Part shown: in pieces, positions 58,182-64,000 of the stretch | How the letters are laid out: the number at the start of each line of letters is the position of its first letter | Position numbering within the stretch: position 1 is the first letter of the stretch | Assembly: GCA_964519955.1 (NCBI GenBank) | Contig: CAZFLM010000008.1 | Coordinates: 1-64,000, forward strand | Reading direction: 5' to 3' | Origin: CAZFLM01 sp964519955 | Lineage (GTDB): Bacteria; Armatimonadota; Chthonomonadetes; Chthonomonadales; CAJBBX01 | Length of the DNA stretch: 64,000 nucleotides | Program-made: the position numbers and the translations under genes | Notes under the pieces: generated by a model | Databases searched by the model: none | What the model was told of the DNA's origin: nothing | What the model saw: only the letters and a program-made list of their open reading frames with translations

Positions 58182-59240
58182 ATGCGCAAGGTGGTGACGG
58201 TCGTAGGGGCGAGGCCGCAGTTCGTCAAGGCGTCCGCTGTCTCGCGTGAGTTGCGGCCGCGGGCCACCGAGGTGCTGGTGCACACCGGCCAGCACTACGA
58301 CGAGAGCATGTCGGGCGTCTTCTTCCGCGAGTTGGGCATCCCGGAGCCTGACGTGAACCTGGGCGTGGGATCCGGACCGCACGGCCGGCAGACTGGCGCC
58401 ATGCTTGCAGGCGTGGAAGAGGTCCTGCTGCGGGAGAGCCCCGACTGGCTGCTGGTCTATGGCGACACCAACAGCACCCTCGCGGCGGCGCTGGCCGCGG
58501 CGAAGCTCCACATCCCCGTCGCGCACGTCGAAGCCGGCGTCCGCAGCTACAACCGGCTCATGCCCGAGGAGATAAACCGGGTACTGACCGATCAGATCGC
58601 CGATCTGCTGCTGTGTCCCAACGCCGGCGCGGTGGAGAACCTGAAGCGCGAGGGGGTCGTGGCCGGCGTCCACGAAGTGGGCGACGTGATGATGGACGTC
58701 CTGCTGCACTACCGCCCGGTGGCCTTGCAGCGGGCCGATGCCCTCGGCGCGTGGGGCGTCTCGCCGGGGGGCTATGCGCTCCTAACGCTCCACCGGGCCG
58801 AGAACGTGGACGATCCCCAGAGGCTGCGCGACCTGCTGGCGGCGATCGGCCGGATGCGCATCTCGGTGGTGTTCCCCGCGCACCCTCGCACCGTGGGCCG
58901 TATCCGCGAGTTCGGGCTCGATGCCCTGCTCTCATCGGGCTACGTGGTCCTCGATCCCGTAGGGTATCTCGACGCGATCACGCTTGCGGCGAACGCGCGC
59001 ATCGTGCTCACGGACTCGGGTGGGGTGCAGCGCGAGGCATGCTTCTTGGGCACGCCCTGCATCGTGCTGCGGGCCGAGACCGAGTGGCCGGAGTTGGTGG
59101 GGTCGGGCGCCAGCCGCCTGCTCGGCCCCTCCTTCGATGCCCTGCTGAGGGAACGATGGGAGGGGTGGGGGCCCAGCAGCGGGGGCGATGCGGCGGGCGC
59201 CGGGGCTTCGCGCCGCGTCGCGGAACTGCTGGTGGGCTGA
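58182..59240 (+). CDS. wecB: UDP-N-acetylglucosamine 2-epimerase (non-hydrolysing)
   Basis: A 352-residue enzyme that interconverts UDP-GlcNAc and UDP-ManNAc for polysaccharide synthesis. Diagnostic motifs: VVGARPQFVKASAVSREL, HTGQHYDESMSGVFF, LVYGDTNSTLAAALAA, VEAGVRSYNRLMPEEINR, TLHRAENVDD and LTDSGGVQREA. ATG at 58182 follows AAGGAGG. Cytoplasmic. The last gene of the plus-strand part of the locus. Confidence 0.97.
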   Translation: MRKVVTVVGARPQFVKASAVSRELRPRATEVLVHTGQHYDESMSGVFFRELGIPEPDVNLGVGSGPHGRQTGAMLAGVEEVLLRESPDWLLVYGDTNSTLAAALAAAKLHIPVAHVEAGVRSYNRLMPEEINRVLTDQIADLLLCPNAGAVENLKREGVVAGVHEVGDVMMDVLLHYRPVALQRADALGAWGVSPGGYALLTLHRAENVDDPQRLRDLLAAIGRMRISVVFPAHPRTVGRIREFGLDALLSSGYVVLDPVGYLDAITLAANARIVLTDSGGVQREACFLGTPCIVLRAETEWPELVGSGASRLLGPSFDALLRERWEGWGPSSGGDAAGAGASRRVAELLVG

Positions 59241-59299
59241 GTCGCGCATGCCGCGCGGGGGAGCCCTCCGGGTTCGGGCACAAGCCCCCCGGGGCGACG

Positions 59300-60426
59300 C
59301 TACCGTAGGTGCTGCGTCAGCAGGGCCACCGTGTTCTCCCTCAGGCGGTCGACGCTGAACTCCGTCCGAATTCGCTCCAGGTTGGCCGCGCCCACTTCGC
59401 GCCGCAGGTCCGGGTCCCGCGCTAGCCGCAGGATATGGTCGGCGAGCGCGTCCGCGTCGCCGGCCGGCGCCAGCAGGCGGTGGTTCGGCTCAGATACGGC
59501 CAGCCGGATGCCGGCGATATCGGTGCCCGCCACGGCTAGGCCCAGCGCCATGCACTCCAGCACGCCGTTTGGGCATCCCTCGCTCACCGAGCTGAAGACG
59601 GACAGATCCGTCGCGCCGAGAAGCGGGCCGATGTCGGCCATCGCTCCGGTCTGCAACACCGAGCCCGCGATGCCCAACTCCTGGGCGAGCTGCTCGATGC
59701 TCTCCGAGGTGCCGCCAGGCGCTCCAGCCAGCACCAGCCTGGCCGGCCGCCCCTCGGCCGCAAGCGCTCGCGCGACCTTCGCCCACGCTCGGACGAGGGT
59801 CGCGTGGTCCTTCTTGTTCGTCAGGTTGGCCACCATGCAGGCAAGCACGCCCTCGGGGGGAACTCCGAGCCGCGTGCGCCAACTCGCGGACTCCTCGCTC
59901 CGGTCGGGCACCACGATGCCGTTGCGGATGATGTGGACCTTCTCGCGGGCCGCGCCGAGACGCTCGACCAATAGGTCCCGTCCGCCCTCGTGTTCGCGAC
60001 AAAGAGGGGCGTGAGGCGCACCGCGGCGCGGGCCAGCCGCCCGTTGCCGAGGTCGAGCCCCTCGTCGCGCTGGTTCCAGACGCACAGGCGCGCCCCGGTC
60101 AGCCTCCAGACGAGGCCGCATGAGACGTTCGGGTGGGCGATGTAGGGGAGAAGCAGATCCGGCTTCGCCTGGCGCAGCTCGCGCGCGAACCGGAGGTAGG
60201 TTGCCGGCCAGGCCGGTCCGCACGCTGTCGTTGGGGGGGCGACCTGCCGCCACGGCAGACCGGCCGCCTCGCAGTGCTCCGATACCGGGCCGGGACCGGC
60301 AAAGCACCAGACCTGCACGTCGGCGCCCTCGACAACGCGCAGCTCGCGGGCCAGCCGAATCGCCTGGCGCTCTGAGCCGCCCAGGTAGGGGCTCTTCAGC
60401 ACGACGATCGTGCGCAATCCGGCCAT
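59300..60426 (-). pseudogene. Glycosyltransferase family 4 gene with a frameshift
   Basis: The N-terminal half (ATG at 60426, MAGLRTIVVLKSPYLGGSER, to LTPLFVANT) and C-terminal half (GRDLLVERLGAAREKVHIIR onward, with SEGCPNGVLECMALGLAVAG) are one GT4 protein but lie in different frames. The switch falls near 59981-59992, in a GC-rich AGGGCGGACGGG context, and one missing base would explain it. The rebuilt protein is about 375 residues with both GT-B domains. Either a real inactivating deletion or a sequencing/assembly error. Neighbouring genes of the locus are intact. Confidence 0.82.
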
Positions 60427-60455
60427 CGGGCCGCCTGGTCGGTCGGATGCTCTGC

Positions 60456-61304
60456 TCAAGCTCGGACGGTTCCTTGCCCTTGGGATGCAGCCGGTCTGCG
60501 CTCCATGGCCCGGCGGCGCACATGCAGAACGCACGAGAGCGCGACGTCCACCGCGCTGCGCCGTCGACGGCCGTAGTTGGCCATCACGGAGGCGGCCGAC
60601 ACAACGCGCTTCTCGTACGCCGCAAGATCGGAATCGAACATCGCTTCGTCGGCCTCGCCCCACTGGCTATGGTGGTAGCACACCGTCCACACCCCGCGGG
60701 AGCGCGGCCGGAACTTCCACAACTGCTGCGGTATCCACAGCATGCCGTCACGGGCGCGGAACGGGTACAGCGAGAACCCGTCGCTGATCGCGCGGATGCC
60801 CCGTTCGAGCAGCAGCCGCACCGTGACGCGATCGAAGGAGTGGGCGGGCGCCACCCACAAGTCCGGATGCACCCGCTCCCGGTCGAACACGGCCAACGCC
60901 CGGTCGAGCTTCTCGGCCTGCCTCGCTTCGGCGAGACCGGCGAACTCGCTGCGCGCATGTAGCCTCAGGATACCGGAATCCGTCGTCTCGTAGACGTGCT
61001 GATAGCCGTGGAGCCCGATCGTCCAGCCCATCGCCTGCCACCGCCGAACGTGATCCCAGAAGCCGGGGTCGGGCGCATTGACCGCGAGCTTGGCGTCCTG
61101 GTTGTCCGGCACGACGGCAAGGATCGGCGCCAGGTTCAGCCCAACGAGCGCCTGCTCGATCCTGGCCCAGATCGCCCAGTCCATCGTCGGGCAGATATCG
61201 TCGAACCGCAGCAGGTACTGCGCGGCCCCGATCTCGGTCGGCTGCAATGCGGCGCCCCTTGTCGCCAAACCGGCGGACCTCACGCGTTGCCTGTCCGTCG
61301 TCAC
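60456..61304 (-). CDS. DUF2334 polysaccharide deacetylase-like protein
   Basis: A 282-residue protein. YLLRFDDICPTMDWAIWARI carries the acidic DD of the NodB-like fold, ILAVVPDNQD follows, and GLHGYQHVYET provides the H-x3-H metal site, with WVAPAHSFDRVTV later. This matches DUF2334 (predicted deacetylases). It would act on cell-surface glycan or its precursors. GTG at 61304 overlaps the upstream glycosyltransferase stop by 4 bases (GTGA), which supports this start. Confidence 0.88.
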   Translation of the reverse strand: MTTDRQRVRSAGLATRGAALQPTEIGAAQYLLRFDDICPTMDWAIWARIEQALVGLNLAPILAVVPDNQDAKLAVNAPDPGFWDHVRRWQAMGWTIGLHGYQHVYETTDSGILRLHARSEFAGLAEARQAEKLDRALAVFDRERVHPDLWVAPAHSFDRVTVRLLLERGIRAISDGFSLYPFRARDGMLWIPQQLWKFRPRSRGVWTVCYHHSQWGEADEAMFDSDLAAYEKRVVSAASVMANYGRRRRSAVDVALSCVLHVRRRAMERRPAASQGQGTVRA

Positions 61305-62311
61305 CGGGCCAGCACGCTCCGGAATGTGCGCGCGAACCCCGCACCCATCTGCTCCCAGGATCGGCTGCCGCGCATCTCCTCGGCGTTCCGCTGACCTGCG
61401 CTGCGCACGGCGTCGAGGTGCGCGCCACACCAGTCCAGCGCGGCCGCGAAGGCCTCCGGCGATCTCTCCCGCAGGATCAAGCCGTTGTCGCCGTCGCGCA
61501 CCAGTTCCGGTACGATGCCCACATCCGTGCAGACCGGGAAGCACCCAGCCGCCATCGCCTCCATCAGTGGGAGCAGCTGCCCCTCGTGCCGCGAGGCGAC
61601 GAGGAAGACATCCAGGCCGTTGTAGAACGCGTTCATCCGTTCATGCCGCACGCCCCCGGGCGCGATCTGCAGGTTGCACTTGCCCTCGCAGGCCGGCCGC
61701 ATGATATCGTTCAGACCCTTCACCGGATCGCGCGCACAGCCCGCCCAGCCGACAGCCATCGGCCCGCTGCGCCGCCGGATGCACCTGAATCGGTCCGAGT
61801 TGTAGCCGCGCGGCAGGTGGATCACGCCCGGATGCCGGTCCTTGAGCGCCTCGGCGAGCCGCAGCGACGTGCAGGCCACCGTGCCGGCGTCCTGCAGATA
61901 CCGCGAGGCCAACTCAGCCGGAGTGCAGGGCCCCCACAGCGGATCGTCCTCCCAACGGTGGCTGCTCACCTGTTTGATGACCCGCTCCGTCGGGAATCCG
62001 TAGCGCTGGAACTCGGACTCGCCCCAGAAGAACAGGAAGACCAGGTCGTAGTTCCCAGCCAGGATCGTCGGGCGGTCACGGGTATAGCGTATCGCGAACC
62101 GGAACTCGCCGGACAGGCACCCGTCCATGTCCCTCGCGGCGAAGTCGAATGCCCAGCCAGGCTGATCGGCGAGGAGCAGCACGCGAGGCACAGCGCGTAC
62201 GCCCCGCTCGGATGCCGCCCGAACACGTTCGGCTGCGTTGGCCATCAGCCGGCGTCGTAGGCGGTGCACCCTCACGATCAGCTTGGGTTTCGGTACGGGG
62301 AGTGGTGGCAT
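61301..62311 (-). CDS. Glycosyltransferase (GT4/GT1-like)
   Basis: A 336-residue GT-B-type enzyme. The acceptor half includes RVLLLADQPGWAFDFAAR and LVFLFFWGESEFQRYG. The donor half has MAVGWAGCARDPVKGLND and the R-H-E-G-Q-L-L-P-L-M-E-A segment (E-x7-E-like) in VASRHEGQLLPLMEAMAAGC. It overlaps the DUF2334 gene by 4 bases, so the two form a minus-strand unit with the frameshifted GT. Confidence 0.9.
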   Translation of the reverse strand: MPPLPVPKPKLIVRVHRLRRRLMANAAERVRAASERGVRAVPRVLLLADQPGWAFDFAARDMDGCLSGEFRFAIRYTRDRPTILAGNYDLVFLFFWGESEFQRYGFPTERVIKQVSSHRWEDDPLWGPCTPAELASRYLQDAGTVACTSLRLAEALKDRHPGVIHLPRGYNSDRFRCIRRRSGPMAVGWAGCARDPVKGLNDIMRPACEGKCNLQIAPGGVRHERMNAFYNGLDVFLVASRHEGQLLPLMEAMAAGCFPVCTDVGIVPELVRDGDNGLILRERSPEAFAAALDWCGAHLDAVRSAGQRNAEEMRGSRSWEQMGAGFARTFRSVLAR

Positions 62312-62386
62312 GAACGGCGCCTCTGGCTGGAGTCTGGCCGTGGGGCTGTCTGCTCGACGCGAGGCCAGCGGGGCCAGCGGCTTGCC

Positions 62387-63079
62387 TCACTCGAACGTGA
62401 CGCCCCAGGCCGAGTAGAAGACCGAGCGTATGAACGGCTCGGCTGCGTTCGACGGCAGCATCCCGCTCAGCGGCGACTCGGCGAACTCTGCGAGGGTCCA
62501 GACCGGGCGAGGCCATGTGCGGCCCTTCGGCGGCGCACACGTCGTGCCGAGCTTGCGCGACGTATCGCCGTTCGGGTCCATCGAGAGGAGCAGCTCGAGG
62601 ATCTGGTTCATGTCGGCCAGGCGCAGCCCGGCTTCTTCGGCCTGTCCTGCCGCCGCGGCAGCCCGGAACCGGCCGGAAGCCTGCAGGAGGCGCGACTCGA
62701 GCGCCTCGAGGGCCATGCGCACGCGGTCCTCGGGGGCCGACGCAGCCTGCGGCGGAGCGGCCGGCGCTGCGGGAGCTGCCTCGACCGGTGCCGACTGGGC
62801 CGGCGCGGGTGGAGTCGGCGGGGCGGGCGGCTTCGGTGTGGCGCGGCGCGGCGGGCGCTTGACTGCCGGCGGAGTGGCGGGGGCAGCCTGTTCTTCCGTG
62901 GCCGGCGCGGGCGGCGCGGCGTCGGTCGGGGTGGGGGCGGGCGCCTCGTCGGCCGGGCATGCGGCCGCCTCGGGCTCCGGCTCGATGGTCGACACCCCGT
63001 CGATCAGCGCGCCGAACTCGAAGGAGTCCGCCTCTCTGCGGAGGCGCTGCTGCAGCGATCGGAACCTATCCGCCCGCAC
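62387..63079 (-). CDS. Proline/alanine-rich partner of the ParA-type ATPase
   Basis: A 230-residue protein. An N-terminal charged helix (RADRFRSLQQRLRREADSFE) is followed by about 80 residues of low-complexity Pro/Ala/Thr, a helical segment (RVRMALEALESRLLQASGRF) and a C-terminal region with PRPVWTLAEFAESPL and RSVFYSAWGVTFE. GTG at 63079 overlaps the parA stop by 14 bases. Not ParB-like: no helix-turn-helix seen. It may be an adaptor that couples ParA to a cargo, by inference. Confidence 0.78.
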   Translation of the reverse strand: MRADRFRSLQQRLRREADSFEFGALIDGVSTIEPEPEAAACPADEAPAPTPTDAAPPAPATEEQAAPATPPAVKRPPRRATPKPPAPPTPPAPAQSAPVEAAPAAPAAPPQAASAPEDRVRMALEALESRLLQASGRFRAAAAAGQAEEAGLRLADMNQILELLLSMDPNGDTSRKLGTTCAPPKGRTWPRPVWTLAEFAESPLSGMLPSNAAEPFIRSVFYSAWGVTFE

Positions 63080-63842
63080 GCGCGATGACCTCCTCCGCGA
63101 GCGCGTCGTAGTTCTGCGCCCCGGACGCACGCCGGTCGAACAAGATAATCGGCATCCCCTCGACCTCGGACTCCGAGAGGCGCACGTTCTTGTGGATCAC
63201 GGTCTCAAACACCTTGTCGCCGAACCGCTCCCGGATCTCCGCCGCGATGGTCTGGTGCAGCCTGGTGCCGCGCTCAACCATCGTCAGCAGCACGCCCAGC
63301 AGCTCCACCTTGAACCGGAGGCTGCGCGTCAGGCGCACGATCTGCTTGTTCAGCGTGTCCATACCGGCGAACGCGTAGAACTTCGGCTCGGTCGGGATCA
63401 GCAGGTGGCTGCTCGCTACGATGGCGTTCTCGGTCAGCGTGCCCAGCGACGGCGGGCAGTCGATGAGGATCCAATCGTACTTGTGGGCCGCGTCCAGCGA
63501 CTCCAGAGCGTTGCGAAGCCGGTACGCCTTGTCGGCCATCGGCGTCAGCATCACCTCGGTGTTCGCCAGGTCGAGGTGGCCGGGCGCCAGGAAGAGCGGC
63601 AGGTCCGAGATCTGGACCAGGATCGTCGAGAGGGGACACTCGTCTGGGTCCAGCAGCACGTTGTGCAGCGCCGTCGGAAGGGTGTACCACTCCACGCCAA
63701 GGCCGAGCGTCAAGTTGGCCTGCGGGTCCAGGTCGATCAGGAGCGTGCGGTAGCCGCGCGAGGCGAGGCAGGCGCCGAGGTTGGCGGTGGTCGTGGTCTT
63801 GGCCACGCCGCCCTTCTGGTTCACGATGGCGACGATGTTCAT
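63066..63842 (-). CDS. parA: ParA/MinD-family ATPase
   Basis: A 258-residue ATPase with the deviant Walker A NQKGGVAKTTTTANLG at 8-23, including the signature lysine, Walker A' LLIDLDPQANLTLGLG and Walker B DWILIDCPPSLGTLTENAI. Such proteins position chromosomes, plasmids or protein complexes. No ParB or parS site (TGTTTCACGTGAAACA-like) was seen, and it lies next to a polysaccharide locus, so it may be a cargo-positioning or BY-like regulator rather than the chromosome segregator. It overlaps both neighbours, showing an operon. Confidence 0.93.
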   Translation of the reverse strand: MNIVAIVNQKGGVAKTTTTANLGACLASRGYRTLLIDLDPQANLTLGLGVEWYTLPTALHNVLLDPDECPLSTILVQISDLPLFLAPGHLDLANTEVMLTPMADKAYRLRNALESLDAAHKYDWILIDCPPSLGTLTENAIVASSHLLIPTEPKFYAFAGMDTLNKQIVRLTRSLRFKVELLGVLLTMVERGTRLHQTIAAEIRERFGDKVFETVIHKNVRLSESEVEGMPIILFDRRASGAQNYDALAEEVIARAGG

Positions 63843-64000
63843 CGGGCATCCGCCTGGGCGCCGTCCGCGCCGGTCTGAGCGAGTTGCAGTCGCGAGGCGT
63901 CCACGGTCAGAGTGCCGAGGGGGTTGTAGCAGGTCCGCGGCCGGAGCTGCACCTGGCGGCTCGCACCCATCGGGCGTCCGGAGACGACGAAGATGCCGTT
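63839..64000 (-). CDS. Unidentified protein, C-terminal part cut by the window edge
   Basis: The last 53 residues (NGIFVVSGRPMGASRQVQLR, ending DGAQADAR) of a gene whose stop overlaps the parA ATG (ATGA). Being in the parA operon, it may be functionally linked. Too little remains for family assignment. Confidence 0.65.
   Translation of the reverse strand, partial: NGIFVVSGRPMGASRQVQLRPRTCYNPLGTLTVDASRLQLAQTGADGAQADAR

Overview
The window is about 64 kb of high-GC chromosomal DNA from a bacterium that I place, by inference, in or near the Armatimonadota. The main clue is a DUF1559-type prepilin-like protein whose N-terminus carries the FTLIELLVVIAIIAILAAI helix followed by LFPVFAQARGKAR, a form very common in that phylum. 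The large glycoside-hydrolase/WbsX content, DUF6785-type membrane proteins and an abundance of unassigned membrane proteins fit. No rRNA, tRNA, CRISPR array or prophage was seen.

Layout. 1-2.3 kb: the end of a polysaccharide locus with an ABC-2 exporter (permease plus ATPase) behind a good sigma70-type promoter. 2.3-3.2 kb: a VapBC45-like toxin-antitoxin pair whose DUF433 antitoxin gene is split by an 81-bp MITE-like element. 3.2-10.5 kb: a minus-strand operon of a DUF6785-like membrane protein, recN, an alkaline-phosphatase-like membrane protein and an orphan sugar-ABC ATPase. 10.6-18.5 kb: a WbsX/GH99-like protein, two unusual zinc-ribbon membrane proteins, a glutaredoxin-like protein, and a large lipoprotein behind a 290-nt leader. 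18.5-22.4 kb: four paralogous membrane proteins with HEAT-like bodies and repeated LLRPA tails, one broken by an in-frame stop, with a MazF/PemK-type toxin-antitoxin pair among them. 22.5-29.8 kb: a GH123/DUF6067-like hydrolase, a Bcp peroxiredoxin, a secreted Gly/His/Cys-rich protein and an AlgE-like porin. 29.9-39 kb: a cyclic-di-GMP district with a GGDEF protein, two more LLRPA paralogues, a PAS histidine kinase, an HD-GYP/GAF/GGDEF protein, and tandem c-di-GMP-I riboswitches ahead of a secreted S8 protease. 39-42 kb: a NikR/ECF transporter/FmdE operon. 42-52 kb: a prepilin-like protein, alpha-L-fucosidase, tryptophanase, a membrane-anchored multi-S1-domain protein with a small Cys-rich partner, a TIM-barrel epimerase, aroF and hisC. 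52-63 kb: a surface-polysaccharide locus (glycosyltransferases, pyruvyltransferase, wecB, a DUF2334 deacetylase-like protein), with one glycosyltransferase frameshifted. 63-64 kb: a ParA-type ATPase with a proline-rich partner and a truncated upstream gene.

How it works together: the two ends look like envelope-polysaccharide synthesis and export. The middle links c-di-GMP turnover (two GGDEF proteins, one HD-GYP) to c-di-GMP-sensing RNA controlling a secreted protease. The most novel protein-level signals are the six-member LLRPA-tail family and the membrane-tethered S1 protein. The clearest mobile-DNA signal is the CTAG-flanked 81-bp element, found twice.
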